Source: Hyphomicrobiales bacterium
Lineage (GTDB): Bacteria > Pseudomonadota > Alphaproteobacteria > Rhizobiales > Aestuariivirgaceae
Direction: 5' to 3'
Assembly (NCBI GenBank): GCA_025363755.1
Contig: JANYLQ010000045.1
Location: 1 to 64,000, forward strand
DNA length: 64,000 bases
This document shows, one piece after another, positions 36,249-45,253 of this stretch. A model generated the notes under the pieces. The model made no database searches, was not told the origin of the DNA, and saw only the letters and a list, made by a program, of their open reading frames with translations. Positions within the stretch are counted from its first letter, which is position 1. The number at the start of each line of letters is the position of its first letter. The translations under genes and the position numbers were made by a program.

Positions 36249-38528
36249 CTAAGTCAATGTCGTACTCGTTGGCGATTGAAGTCGCCACACCAGTCCAGAT
36301 GGCAAATAATCAATCTCAGCGCTCCCGTTCAACGAAGATTGAACCATTTGAATAATAACTTTTTGTCCAAACCCGTGGCTTGTCGGAGGATTGACGGCAG
36401 GACCACCCTGTTCCACCCATGACATGGAGAATATGTCCTTACTCTCGCCCATAAGTTCCCAAATGATTTTGACGGTGCCCGTTAGATTCGAAAGCGAACC
36501 ATATTTTAAAGCATTTGTTGCCAGCTCGTGCAGAGCCATGCCAATATACTGTGCAGCAGCAGGTAAGAGTTGTAGTTCAGGGCCGCCAAAAGAAATACGC
36601 GTGCCCATTTGATCCCAAAAACCACCTAATTGAGCTCGAACAAGATCAGCAGTTTCAATACCTTTCCATTCCTTCAAAACCAAAAGATCTTGGCTGGCAG
36701 CCAAGCCGGCAATCCGATCTGACAACCTTTCGACAAATGTTTCAGGATCTTCAGATTTTGCCGTTTGCCTTGCTACAGCCTGCACAACGGCCAGTAGATT
36801 TTTGGCACGGTGATTGACTTCGTACATCAATAGGCGAATACGTTCCTCAGCTTTTCTCTGTTCAGTGATGTCGATATAAGTCGTGAATATTTTCGTGTGC
36901 CGACCATGTTCACCCGCCTGAATATTAGACCTCGTCTCGATCCAACGCTCTTTGCCGTCGTCTCCCAAAACGCGATATTCAATAGTAGGAACGATGGATC
37001 CTCGCAATTCCTGAAGGAGTGTTTCCTCCACGCGGCGTCGATCGCCCTCAACGACATGATCGAGAAATACTTTTGTCACTTCAGAAATTGCGGCGCCTTC
37101 AACGATCCCATTTATTGCAAACCCCATCACCATGTCGTGATTGTCGCTCGCTTTAACTTCGTTCTTTTCCAAATCTAAAACAGCGTATGAAAGTTTAGCG
37201 CTTTGCGCTGCATGGTGCATGTGAGCACGGCTTTCACGCAAATCTTCAGTCGCCAATACTCTTTGGCTGATGTCACGCACAACCGAAATAAAATAGAGCG
37301 GCTCTCCGTTACTACCGCGCTGTAATGAGACAGTTAGTCCGGCCCAGATAAGTTGACCATCTTTTCTCAGATAGCGTTTGTCCATCGAATAGGTTTTTAT
37401 ATTGCCCTCAAGCATCTCGCCAACATGGGCGAGATCAATAGCGACGTCTTCCGCATATGTAACTTCTTGAAAGGTTTTGCTCGTCAGCTCTTCTCTACTA
37501 TAACCGAGAATACTACATAATTTGTCGTTGACGATAAGCCAGCCCCCGTCAAGACCAACATGCGCTACACCCACGGCGGCATTCTCAAACGTTCCCCTGA
37601 AGCGGGTCTCTCTTTCCTGTAGAAGTTTTTGTACATCTTTCATTTGCGTGATGTCGCGCAACACCAAAAGACCGCTAATTGGGCGAACCGTACCTTCACG
37701 ATTTTCGAATGCAATTCGTTTCCGCGCACTCACCCAGCGAACAGTTCCATCTGGAAGCATAATGCGGTGTTCTACAGACAAAAGACCGTTACTCAACGGA
37801 CTCATAACTCCAGCGATTTCAAGCAATAGTCCCGGCGCATCGTCACTGTGGAAACGGTTATGTAAAAGATTGCGCTTGATCGATATGTTTGAAGGCAGTT
37901 GGAACAAATTAGCCGCTGCTTCGTCGAGAGAAATTGTATCGGTCAAGTAATCAATTGTAGCGATCCCCAATCCTGCAACAGATATGCCCAATTTTAAAGT
38001 TTCTTCACTCTGCCGTAAAATAGCATCATATTTTTCACGTTCCGAGAGATCGTAGAAATGGCAGACGACACCTAATCGTCCATCGGGAAGAGTAAGGCGA
38101 TCAACCTTCCAATCATAGGTTTGGATTTCATCGATATCTTCGCGTCGCTCAGTAATAGCTGGAGCGTTGTAAGGTTCACCCGTTTTCAGTGTGTGACGAA
38201 ATATTTCAATTAGATTTTCGACAGTTGGTTCTGGCCAGATACATCTCAAAACCTCAGCGAAATCCCGCCCTATCAGAGGACGGATGTTTTTGAAAACATT
38301 TTGTGCGCCCTTGCTCACAAGTGCAATTTTGAAATCTGCATCAACTGCATAAATCCCGAATGGAGAATTTTCCAACATGGATTTGAAAGCGATATTTGCA
38401 GCCGCAAGTGCCTCAGTAGCATCAAATTCAACATGCGAAATTTTGTTGTCGCTATTGTTCAATTTTTGAACCCGTAAAAAAAACCATATTGATAGCAACG
38501 GCCTTACCGTCGAAATCAGCATCAACAT
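36249..38528 (-). CDS. HWE-family PAS histidine kinase, main part of a frameshifted gene
   Basis: A 759-codon frame. It holds several PAS/PAC units (for example SPFGIYAVDADFKIALVSKG, GTFENAAVGVAHVGLDGGWL and the FISVVRDISQR PAC ending) and a C-terminal HWE kinase: phospho-acceptor His in YEVNHRAKNLLAVV, N-box ALHELATNALKYGSLSN and the WxE motif in SMSWVEQGGP. HWE kinases are typical of Rhizobiales, and several feed phosphate into PhyR. The true N-terminus appears to be the 38452-38829 frame, which runs into this one at an A8 tract (T8 in the coding sense). The first residues here (before about VQKLNN) are probably not translated naturally. Confidence 0.82.
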   Translation of the reverse strand: MLMLISTVRPLLSIWFFLRVQKLNNSDNKISHVEFDATEALAAANIAFKSMLENSPFGIYAVDADFKIALVSKGAQNVFKNIRPLIGRDFAEVLRCIWPEPTVENLIEIFRHTLKTGEPYNAPAITERREDIDEIQTYDWKVDRLTLPDGRLGVVCHFYDLSEREKYDAILRQSEETLKLGISVAGLGIATIDYLTDTISLDEAAANLFQLPSNISIKRNLLHNRFHSDDAPGLLLEIAGVMSPLSNGLLSVEHRIMLPDGTVRWVSARKRIAFENREGTVRPISGLLVLRDITQMKDVQKLLQERETRFRGTFENAAVGVAHVGLDGGWLIVNDKLCSILGYSREELTSKTFQEVTYAEDVAIDLAHVGEMLEGNIKTYSMDKRYLRKDGQLIWAGLTVSLQRGSNGEPLYFISVVRDISQRVLATEDLRESRAHMHHAAQSAKLSYAVLDLEKNEVKASDNHDMVMGFAINGIVEGAAISEVTKVFLDHVVEGDRRRVEETLLQELRGSIVPTIEYRVLGDDGKERWIETRSNIQAGEHGRHTKIFTTYIDITEQRKAEERIRLLMYEVNHRAKNLLAVVQAVARQTAKSEDPETFVERLSDRIAGLAASQDLLVLKEWKGIETADLVRAQLGGFWDQMGTRISFGGPELQLLPAAAQYIGMALHELATNALKYGSLSNLTGTVKIIWELMGESKDIFSMSWVEQGGPAVNPPTSHGFGQKVIIQMVQSSLNGSAEIDYLPSGLVWRLQSPTSTTLT

Positions 38529-38829
38529 TTGAACTCACTATAACATCGAGCGCGCCATCCTCCAACGCCAAGCGCATTGGTGCAGCATGAAAATAACTTT
38601 GCCGCAACAACTTCGGCAAAAGTTTTGTGTTAAAATCTTTCGAGCTTGCGACAGTGAGCAAATCGTCAAATCTTCGACCCAAAATCAGGCTTTGCCTTTT
38701 GGCTCCCGACCAATTCAAAAACGTTGAATTTACGCTAATTATGGTTCCATCAAGAGCAGCAGTAACCAAACCAAAAAGCGCAGCGCCAAATGGCTCTTTC
38801 GGAATGTTGTTCTCGTCGGTCAACAGCAC
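38452..38829 (-). CDS. N-terminal PAS fragment of the frameshifted HWE kinase
   Basis: A 125-codon frame encoding a PAS domain (VTAALDGTIISVNSTFLNWS, then the LGRRFDDLLTVASS segment) that begins with a plausible ATG at 38829. Its last natural residues are about INMVFF; after the homopolymer at 38476-38483 it reads out of frame and stops. Removing one T of the coding-strand T8 joins it to RVQKLNNSDNKISHVEF of the 36249-38528 frame, restoring a kinase of roughly 860 residues. Either a real mutation, a sequencing error in the homopolymer, or slippage could explain this. Confidence 0.7.
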   Translation of the reverse strand: MLLTDENNIPKEPFGAALFGLVTAALDGTIISVNSTFLNWSGAKRQSLILGRRFDDLLTVASSKDFNTKLLPKLLRQSYFHAAPMRLALEDGALDVIVSSNVDADFDGKAVAINMVFFTGSKIEQ

Positions 38830-39024
38830 TACGCCTCACATTCGTTCTGCTCAACTTTAAGGTGATTAATCTAAAATACTCAAAATTCCGGGTGATTGTT
38901 TCCCTGGCAATATTTTGAACCCTTTTACATTTCTCTCTTCGTTCTTTAATCACCAAAAGTTGTGCCAAACAACCTTCATCGAAGTTTGCTCCAATAGAAC
39001 TCTGGTTTCAATCATGTTTTTTCA

Positions 39025-39049
39025 GGAACCTTGTCCCCAACAGTACGTT
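39025..39049 (+). promoter_or_regulatory. EcfG-type promoter for the PPOX-fold stress gene
   Basis: GGAAC (39025-39029), 16 bases, CGTT (39046-39049): an exact match, 31 bp before the ATG at 39081. Confidence 0.8.
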
Positions 39050-39080
39050 ATACACCATGTGCGTAGCTGGAGTTTTTGAT

Positions 39081-39575
39081 ATGAACACCGAACAAGATTT
39101 AAAGTCAAAGTTTTGGAAAACCCTGTCTTCGGATATGGTCATGATGCTTTCTCTTGCAGACGTCGAAAATGGTCACGCAAGGCCGATGACAGCGCAAATT
39201 GATGATGACAAAATTTCGATTTGGTTTTTCACTTCGACTGAAAACGCGTTGGTTAAAAATATCAGTAGAAGCAATAAGGGCGTTGGAACTTTTGTTTCCA
39301 AAGGACATGATCTATATGCGACAGTCCACGGGAAGCTAACGCTGGATAATGACAAAGATACAATCGATCGCCTCTGGAATAGATTTGTTGCCGCTTGGTA
39401 TGAAGGCGGAAAGAACGATCCAAAACTAGCTCTATTACGCTTTGACCTAGCCAACGGCGAAGTTTGGTTAAACGCTTCTAACATCTTTGCAGGTTTGAAA
39501 TTACTTTTGGGTGCAGATTTAAAGAAAGACACCAAAGATAGTGTCGCCAAAATGGATTTTAGAGCCTTCCGATAG
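39081..39575 (+). CDS. General stress protein 26-like PPOX-fold protein
   Basis: A 164-residue protein with the split-barrel fold of pyridoxamine-phosphate-oxidase-like proteins: KFWKTLSSDMVMMLSLADVE, the HARPMTAQ strand, ISIWFFTSTENALVKNI, and GKLTLDNDKDTIDRLWNRFV followed by the AAWYEGGKNDPKLALLRFD block typical of the GSP26 group. These proteins bind FMN or related cofactors. Physiological substrates are unclear. The upstream TTG/ATG at 39057 lies next to the promoter; ATG 39081 with GGAG eight bases before is chosen. The HWE kinase gene downstream is 73 bp away and could be co-transcribed. Confidence 0.85.
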   Translation: MNTEQDLKSKFWKTLSSDMVMMLSLADVENGHARPMTAQIDDDKISIWFFTSTENALVKNISRSNKGVGTFVSKGHDLYATVHGKLTLDNDKDTIDRLWNRFVAAWYEGGKNDPKLALLRFDLANGEVWLNASNIFAGLKLLLGADLKKDTKDSVAKMDFRAFR

Positions 39576-39648
39576 TTCAATTTTTCTCCTGCAGCATAAA
39601 AAAAAAGCATAGAATTTCTATAACAGATAGCTATTTCGGACAAAACCA

Positions 39649-40332
39649 TTGGCAAAGTTTGAGACTTCAAGTTCCGAAGAACGATTGCGAGCTGCGACCG
39701 AATCCGACGATATGTTTGCGTGGGAAATTGATTTTATCACCGATAAGATGGTGTGGAGCTCTAACGCATCGCGCATACTTAGCTGCGTCCAAGATCAGTT
39801 ATCTGACAACCCAGCACAGAGATTCTTCTTCTTAACTGATTTAGATCGACTCAGAATTATTGAAGAGTTTGAAACTGAAAAGCGAGGGCAGCGGGATAGC
39901 TACGCTTTAGAGTTCTGGGGTCTTGATCAACACCAGTCGAAATTATTTTGGAACATGAAGGGGACATTTGAACGAGACTCCAATGGAGCGGTAGCTTTCG
40001 CATCAGGTACAACAAAAAATATTACAGAAAAGAAAACACTTGAACTGGAATTAAAATTAGCAACTGAGCGTTTGGAGGTTGCTGAGGTAGCGGCAGATGG
40101 ATTAATTTATGATTGGGACATTGTAAGCAATAAGATGTGGCGCAGCCCTGGCTTTACGCGTTTGCTAGGCTGGCAAGATGGCGAAATTTCGGAAGATATA
40201 GAAGGCTGGACTTCTTTGCGTCATCCAGAAGATGAAGAGCGGTTGAAATTTCTACAATCATCAAATGATCTCCAACCAAATGACCACTATATCTTGGAAT
40301 ATCGCGTCCGACATCGTGGTGCCACTACATAA
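39649..40332 (+). CDS. N-terminal PAS part of a second frameshifted HWE kinase
   Basis: A 227-codon frame starting at TTG 39649 with no strong ribosome binding site. It encodes a first PAS unit (LRAATESDDMFAWEIDFITD through the ASGTTKNITEKKTLE PAC end) and most of a second (VAADGLIYDWDIVSNKMWRS, then LRHPEDEERLKFLQ). It ends abruptly after YRVRHRGATT. In the other frame the sequence continues as HYITVIDSGRAHRNRSG and FVGVTKNN, exactly what a PAS domain should show, and runs into the 40461-41393 frame. One missing base near 40318-40322 would explain this. Confidence 0.78.
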   Translation: MAKFETSSSEERLRAATESDDMFAWEIDFITDKMVWSSNASRILSCVQDQLSDNPAQRFFFLTDLDRLRIIEEFETEKRGQRDSYALEFWGLDQHQSKLFWNMKGTFERDSNGAVAFASGTTKNITEKKTLELELKLATERLEVAEVAADGLIYDWDIVSNKMWRSPGFTRLLGWQDGEISEDIEGWTSLRHPEDEERLKFLQSSNDLQPNDHYILEYRVRHRGATT

Positions 40333-40460
40333 CCGTAATAGATTCAGGACGCGCTCACCGAAATCGATCAGGTAAAATTATCCGGTTTGTAGGCGTTACC
40401 AAAAATAATTCTGAACATAGGTTTGAAGATTCCTACAATGCGCGTCTTGCCGCGGTAGCC

Positions 40461-41393
40461 ATGGCTTCTCACGATGCATTATTTGGTCTGACCCTCGAAG
40501 GCATAATCGAGACCTGGAACCCGGCTGCTGAAAAACTTTTCGGCTACAGCGCGTCTGAAGCAATCGGAAAAAATGTCAATATTTTGGCCAGACCCGATCA
40601 AAGGGAACATCAGCAGCAGTTGCTTGCCAGAGCGCTTTCCAGTGATGTTGTAACGCCTTACGAAGCGCGCAGGCAGCGTAAAGATGGCAGTGTGGTAGAC
40701 ATTGTGGTCGCATTGGCCCCAGTTCGATCAGCAGATGGAACAGTAACGTCGATCTCGGTTGCAATTCATGACATCAGTGAAAGGAAAGAGTGGGAGCAAA
40801 GACAATTATTCATGGCGAGAGAACTGGCTCACCGCAACAAAAACTCGTTTGCAATTCTACAAGGTATACTCCGCTCGACACTGCGCAATACAAAAAATCC
40901 AGAAGATTTTGCGGCAGCTTTCTCAAGTCGTTTACACAGCTTGGCCGCAGCGCAAGATGTCCTGACCGCAAACGAATGGCGGGGCACCGAACTTGGCGCT
41001 TTAATCAGACTTCAACTCGCCGCCCATCTTTTTGCAGACGATAGACGTGTCGAATTTTCTGGCCCGGTTATCAGCTTAGCACCTGAGTATGCCTCGCCGC
41101 TCGGATTGATATTCAATGAACTGACAACCAATGCCATAAAATATGGCGCACTGTCTTTGCCAAAAGGAACCGTTAAAATTAATTGGCATGTCGAGAAAAT
41201 TGACCAAACACCCTCGAAGCTTTTTATCACGTGGCAAGAGCGCGGCGGCCCCAAAATTACTTCAAAGGTCATAGTGGGCTTTGGCATAACGATTATTGAG
41301 AAGGGATTGCCAGAAGCCGTAGTGAAAAATAACTTCGCTGAGGAAGGATTAACGTGTTCACTCGAGTTGGCGCTTAATCGACCGATCCCATGA
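40461..41393 (+). CDS. C-terminal PAS-HWE kinase part of the second frameshifted kinase
   Basis: A 310-codon frame. It carries a PAS domain (ASHDALFGLTLEGIIETWNP to VAIHDISERKEWE) and an HWE histidine kinase domain: phospho-acceptor His in RELAHRNKNSFAIL, N-box FNELTTNAIKYGALS and WxE in ITWQERGGP. The frame is open upstream of the ATG at 40461 to about 40320, where it joins the 39649-40332 part. Together they form a three-PAS kinase of about 580 residues. Its position next to phyR, convergent with it, makes it a candidate PhyR kinase. If the frameshift is real the isolated C-terminal part might still be made from 40461. Confidence 0.82.
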   Translation: MASHDALFGLTLEGIIETWNPAAEKLFGYSASEAIGKNVNILARPDQREHQQQLLARALSSDVVTPYEARRQRKDGSVVDIVVALAPVRSADGTVTSISVAIHDISERKEWEQRQLFMARELAHRNKNSFAILQGILRSTLRNTKNPEDFAAAFSSRLHSLAAAQDVLTANEWRGTELGALIRLQLAAHLFADDRRVEFSGPVISLAPEYASPLGLIFNELTTNAIKYGALSLPKGTVKINWHVEKIDQTPSKLFITWQERGGPKITSKVIVGFGITIIEKGLPEAVVKNNFAEEGLTCSLELALNRPIP

Positions 41394-41449
41394 CCGAATG
41401 AGATCAGCTCGTTAAATTTTCTAATATAAAAGCCTGAGAGATGATTTCA

Positions 41450-42244
41450 CTAAGCCGCGATTTCTGATTTAACGTCAAAAAACAATGCTTGGCTCACCAT
41501 TGCCTTCACCATTTCCGGCATAAATGGCTTTGTGATTAAAAAGACTGGTTCTGGCTTTTCGCCGGTCAGCAGGCGCTCTGGAAATGCAGTTATAAAAATT
41601 ACGGGAACTGAAAAATTCAAAAGAATCTTGTTGACGGCATCAATACCAGAGCTTCCATCAGCAAGCTGAATATCCGCTAGAATTAGTTTTGGGCGTTTTG
41701 TAGATGCGAGATGAAGAGCTTCTTTTTCAGTGCGCGCAATACCAGTTACCGTGTGACCCAAACTTTCCAACAACGCCTCTAAATCCATAGCTATAATAGG
41801 CTCGTCTTCAATGATCATAATATCGCTCGCAACCTGTTGAACCAACAACTTGGAAGCTTCACTCAAAAGTGTTTTTACAGTTTCGGGTGTCTCCGAAAGG
41901 ATCACAGAAATCTCCAAATTGGTAAATCCTTCAACAGCATGCAACAAAAATGCTTCCCTTGCCTTTGGAGGAATGTTTGAAAGATGTTTTTGTGCATTCG
42001 CTTCCCATTCGCGACTCGATTCAACTTGGAACAGGTTCAGCGACACAGATTCCCAAAGCTTGCAATAGGTTCGGTAAAGAGAGATCCGAAAGCTGGGCTC
42101 TTCATCAAATTTGGCTGGATCAGATATTATTGTTTCGAGTAAAGCGGCAACATAAGCGTCACCGCTAGACTGATTACCGGTCAAAGCGCGCGAAAAGCGT
42201 CGCAAAAAGGGTAAATGTGGAGCAATATTGGCCGCAACAATCAT
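41450..42244 (-). CDS. phyR: General stress response regulator PhyR
   Basis: A 264-residue protein with the PhyR architecture: an EcfG-like (sigma-factor mimic) domain at residues 1-135 (IPPKAREAFLLHAVEGFTNL resembles sigma region 4) and a receiver domain at about 140-260 with IIEDEP and phospho-acceptor Asp191 in LILADIQLADG. When phosphorylated, the sigma-like domain binds the anti-sigma factor NepR and frees EcfG (partner switching). It is divergent from nepR-ecfG and has its own exact EcfG-type promoter, giving positive feedback. Confidence 0.96.
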   Translation of the reverse strand: MIVAANIAPHLPFLRRFSRALTGNQSSGDAYVAALLETIISDPAKFDEEPSFRISLYRTYCKLWESVSLNLFQVESSREWEANAQKHLSNIPPKAREAFLLHAVEGFTNLEISVILSETPETVKTLLSEASKLLVQQVASDIMIIEDEPIIAMDLEALLESLGHTVTGIARTEKEALHLASTKRPKLILADIQLADGSSGIDAVNKILLNFSVPVIFITAFPERLLTGEKPEPVFLITKPFMPEMVKAMVSQALFFDVKSEIAA

Positions 42245-42306
42245 GCTGATCCCCGTTGTTTATTATTTTTCATCAATTGGCTGCATAGCCACTTTCCATG
42301 GACTGA

Positions 42307-42331
42307 AACGTCGCTTCACCCAATTGGTTCC
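42307..42331 (-). promoter_or_regulatory. EcfG-type promoter for phyR
   Basis: Minus strand GGAAC (42331-42327), 16 bases, CGTT (42310-42307): exact match, 63 bp before the phyR ATG. Confidence 0.85.
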
Positions 42332-42356
42332 CATACAAAAAAGTTTTTTCAAAAAT

Positions 42357-42381
42357 GGAACTATTTTGAGGAGTTTGTGTT
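42357..42381 (+). promoter_or_regulatory. Probable EcfG-type promoter for nepR-ecfG
   Basis: GGAAC (42357-42361), 16 bases, TGTT (42378-42381): one mismatch in the -10 element. Located 80 bp before nepR and oriented toward it; autoregulation of nepR-ecfG is common in this group. Confidence 0.6.
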
Positions 42382-42460
42382 TTATTCTATTGATTAGTCA
42401 AGCCAAAACCGAAAGTATGTTTTTCCTGCTCTTAGGATCACTATCAATTTGAGGTTCCCC

Positions 42461-42676
42461 ATGGTCGATGACAAAAAGAAAGCAAAGAAGACGCCGATCG
42501 TGAATGAGAAAAATGAGAGAATGATAAAAACGTCTGCCAAGCCACTGGTATCTGATTTAATCGGACAACGACTGCGTAATTTTTACGATGAGGTAGCAAG
42601 TGAACCAATTCCAGACCGGTTTATGGATTTGTTAAATCAGCTTGATGCTGCCAGCACAGTCAAAAAAGCCGAATAG
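42461..42676 (+). CDS. nepR: Anti-sigma factor NepR
   Basis: A 71-residue protein with a basic, disordered N-terminus and the NepR core helices in IGQRLRNFYDEVASEPIPDR followed by FMDLLNQLD. NepR holds EcfG inactive until phosphorylated PhyR sequesters it. The TTG at 42449 extends the frame, but ATG 42461 has GAGG six bases upstream. It precedes ecfG by 35 bp in an operon. Confidence 0.93.
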   Translation: MVDDKKKAKKTPIVNEKNERMIKTSAKPLVSDLIGQRLRNFYDEVASEPIPDRFMDLLNQLDAASTVKKAE

Positions 42677-42711
42677 TCTCACCAAACAGTTAGGTTAAAG
42701 ACAAAAACACA

Positions 42712-43248
42712 ATGACCATTTCACTAGAGTTTCGCAGCCAGCTTATCGCAGCAATTCCGGGATTGCGCGCGTTTGGAATGTCCCTGACTGCGCGAGGTGA
42801 TAGAGCCGATGATCTTGTTCAAGAAACCCTCATGAAGGCCTGGAAACATCATGATAGCTATCAACCAGGTACAAATATGAAGGCGTGGCTGTACACGATT
42901 TTGCGCAATGAGTTCTATACGCAACTTAGAAAGAGAAAGCGCGAAGTCGAAGATGCAGATGGAGTCTACTCAGGCCGAGTAATGGTGCCAGCTGAACAAA
43001 ACGGCCACTTGGATATGGCTGACTTGCGTATCGCTCTGGATAAGCTACCAGAAGATCAACGAGAAGCGGTAATTCTTGTCGGCGCATCTGGATTTTCATA
43101 TGAAGAGGCAGCAGAAATTTGCTCTGTTGCAGTAGGAACTGTTAAAAGTCGCGTCAATCGCGCAAGAGCCAGATTGTCAGTTCTGCTTAAATTGGAAACC
43201 AACTCTAAATCAAATGCTCCGTTTGAGATAAAATCATTGGGGATTTAA
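42712..43248 (+). CDS. ecfG: Extracytoplasmic-function sigma factor EcfG
   Basis: A 178-residue ECF sigma factor of the EcfG group. Region 2 is DDLVQETLMKAWKHHDSYQP with KAWLYTILRNEFY, and region 4 is LPEDQREAVILVGASGFSYE with GTVKSRVNRARARL. It directs RNA polymerase to GGAAC-N16-CGTT promoters, several of which occur nearby. The unknown C-terminal 20 residues are Ser/Asn-rich. It is convergent with the AI-2E-type gene across 39 bp. Confidence 0.95.
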   Translation: MTISLEFRSQLIAAIPGLRAFGMSLTARGDRADDLVQETLMKAWKHHDSYQPGTNMKAWLYTILRNEFYTQLRKRKREVEDADGVYSGRVMVPAEQNGHLDMADLRIALDKLPEDQREAVILVGASGFSYEEAAEICSVAVGTVKSRVNRARARLSVLLKLETNSKSNAPFEIKSLGI

Positions 43249-43262
43249 TCTAAAAGCAAAGG

Positions 43263-43277
43263 CAAGTCGCCGGCTTG
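43263..43277. terminator. Possible short bidirectional terminator after ecfG
   Basis: CAAGTC (43263-43268) pairs with GGCTTG (43272-43277, one G-T pair) around GCC, within the 39-bp convergent gap. There is no clear T-run on either side, so termination efficiency is doubtful. Confidence 0.3.
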
Positions 43278-43287
43278 AGGTTTAGAA

Positions 43288-45099
43288 TTAAGAAAGCGAA
43301 TTAGCCTGCGTCACACTCGGAAGACCATCTTCGTCAGCGTGTGGAGTAGATTGGCCCGTAGGAAGAATAGAGCTTATGCTTGCGGGTGATTGTAGATCTA
43401 TTCCAGCAGCGCCCTTCGACCAAGCAACACTGACCACCTTAGTATCCGGCAATAATCCTGTAAGTCTCCGCAGAGCATAGTTATGCTTGGCTTGACTCGG
43501 AGAAACTAGATAGCAAAAGCAAATAAATTTAACGCTTTCCATGTCAATTTGGTGGACAGTGCCTGGTGCCATGACGTCCTGCGGAAGCATTCTATGAGGC
43601 AGCTTTTTTACAGTGAGAAATGCAGAATAGGCCAACGTGGCAGCAAAATTCAAAACACCAGGTGGCGCAATTAAAACTAGGCTTGCTGGTTTTTCATCTG
43701 AATTAGAACTATCGTCGATGAGTTCATCAAGCATTTCTGAAAACGTGTTGACGACTAAGGTTTGTCGTTCTACCGAAAGCAATCCGCTCTCCCTGTCTGA
43801 ATTGGCGAGCAACAAGCTTGGAATTGCGACATCGCTCAAGAACAAGTCGAGTCGGTTATCACTACGATGAGTTTCAGCCAATTCCGCCGCTTCAACAACA
43901 TCTGCAGCGAGTAATCTTTGATAGAGTGCGTGAACTGGCGTCAAAACAGGTTCGCTGCCAAGCACCACTTCCAAAAAGTCAAGCGATTCAATATTACGGC
44001 CGACGACCAATAAACCAATTGTCAGCGGAGTTGCCAATATCAAACCGATCGGCCCCCATAACGCAGTCCAAAACGCAGCGGAAGCAACGATGGCGACCGG
44101 CGATAAACCAGTCATCTTGCCTATAAATAGCGGTTCAACGATCTGACCCACGATAATTTCAATACCAATTAATATGCCAGCAGTTATGAGCGCTAGTGTC
44201 CAACCCTCACCTATCGAAGCAGCAATTATAACGGGCAGAACTGATGCCATCACCGAACCAATATACGGAATAAAGCGCAGAACGAATGTAAGAACACCCC
44301 ACAGGATGGCTCCCGGAATGCCCAGCAAAGCCAGCGCTATTCCAACAAAGAGCCCCGTCGTGGCATTTACGAACAACTGCGCGGTAAACATTTTCATTAA
44401 ACGTTCGACCGCTTCGTCTAATGCTTCCGTTGTCTTGTTCAAGTCTGAAGTGCCTGCCAAACGGATAAGTCTGCTTCGTAAATCCTCTTTATTAAACAGA
44501 AAAAGTACGACCATCAAAATGACGATCCCAAGTTGAGTTAGAGGATGGATCAAAATCGAGACAACAGAAAAAATTGGATCAAGTGGTCCCAAATTAGATG
44601 ACCGAAGTTCGACAGGAATGGGTTTTTGTACGGCTAATTCAACTGACTTGTCGGGGTTCGGCTGTTGCAATTCAGCACTTAGATCTTTGAGCACATTAGC
44701 GGCTTTTTCGACCGTGGTACCGCCTGAGGTCGCATACTGCAAGCTATGAGCCTTATCTCTTAAATTCTTTTCATATTGAGGCAATTGCCCTGCTAAATTT
44801 GTCAACGTGGTAGCCACAATAGCGGTGACGCCAAATAGAAATGAAAAGGTGAAAAAGACAACAACCAATATTGAGAGCGTTTTGGGTAGTCGCAACTTCT
44901 GCAAAGCTCTGACACAAGGCCCGAGTAAAATTGACAAGAAGATTGCAAAAATAATCGGAATGAGAATTTCTCGTCCAAAAAAAAGAATGGCACATATCGC
45001 CAGAAAAATCATCAACCCATTCAATAAACCTTGACCAGATTTCGGTTTAAAAATTTCTTCAGCAAAAACTTTAGCGGGCAATGGGCGCACTTTATGCAT
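43288..45099 (-). CDS. AI-2E-family (PerM) membrane protein with long C-terminal domain
   Basis: A 603-residue protein. Residues about 25-375 form the AI-2E transporter/PerM-type domain, with membrane helices at about 27-65, 70-100, 175-200 and 245-370, and the conserved PYIGSVMASVLPVIIA and EPLFIGKMTGLSPVAIV segments. The remaining ~225 residues (from about VVEAAELAETHRS) are soluble and include a Rossmann-like VLIAPPGVLNF strand. Most family members stop at about 350-380 residues. Transport of AI-2 is established for few members, so substrate is unknown. It faces ecfG and shares the stress block. Confidence 0.85.
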   Translation of the reverse strand: MHKVRPLPAKVFAEEIFKPKSGQGLLNGLMIFLAICAILFFGREILIPIIFAIFLSILLGPCVRALQKLRLPKTLSILVVVFFTFSFLFGVTAIVATTLTNLAGQLPQYEKNLRDKAHSLQYATSGGTTVEKAANVLKDLSAELQQPNPDKSVELAVQKPIPVELRSSNLGPLDPIFSVVSILIHPLTQLGIVILMVVLFLFNKEDLRSRLIRLAGTSDLNKTTEALDEAVERLMKMFTAQLFVNATTGLFVGIALALLGIPGAILWGVLTFVLRFIPYIGSVMASVLPVIIAASIGEGWTLALITAGILIGIEIIVGQIVEPLFIGKMTGLSPVAIVASAAFWTALWGPIGLILATPLTIGLLVVGRNIESLDFLEVVLGSEPVLTPVHALYQRLLAADVVEAAELAETHRSDNRLDLFLSDVAIPSLLLANSDRESGLLSVERQTLVVNTFSEMLDELIDDSSNSDEKPASLVLIAPPGVLNFAATLAYSAFLTVKKLPHRMLPQDVMAPGTVHQIDMESVKFICFCYLVSPSQAKHNYALRRLTGLLPDTKVVSVAWSKGAAGIDLQSPASISSILPTGQSTPHADEDGLPSVTQANSLS

Positions 45100-45253
45100 T
45101 CCTTAAAACGAATTAATTGCAAAACTTTTCGCTGATATCCTAAAATATCGCCAAACAACATTGGTTCCATTGCGCAGCAGGTTTTGACGCAACAGGGGTT
45201 GGAGCCACCCCCAACTTAGATAAAGAGATAGATTCAATCGCTGATTGAGAAAT

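Noticed and set aside
45144-45168. EcfG-type promoter for the AI-2E-type gene
   Set aside because: The GGAAC element is present on the minus strand, but the -10 position at 16-17 bases reads TATT or ATTT rather than CGTT.
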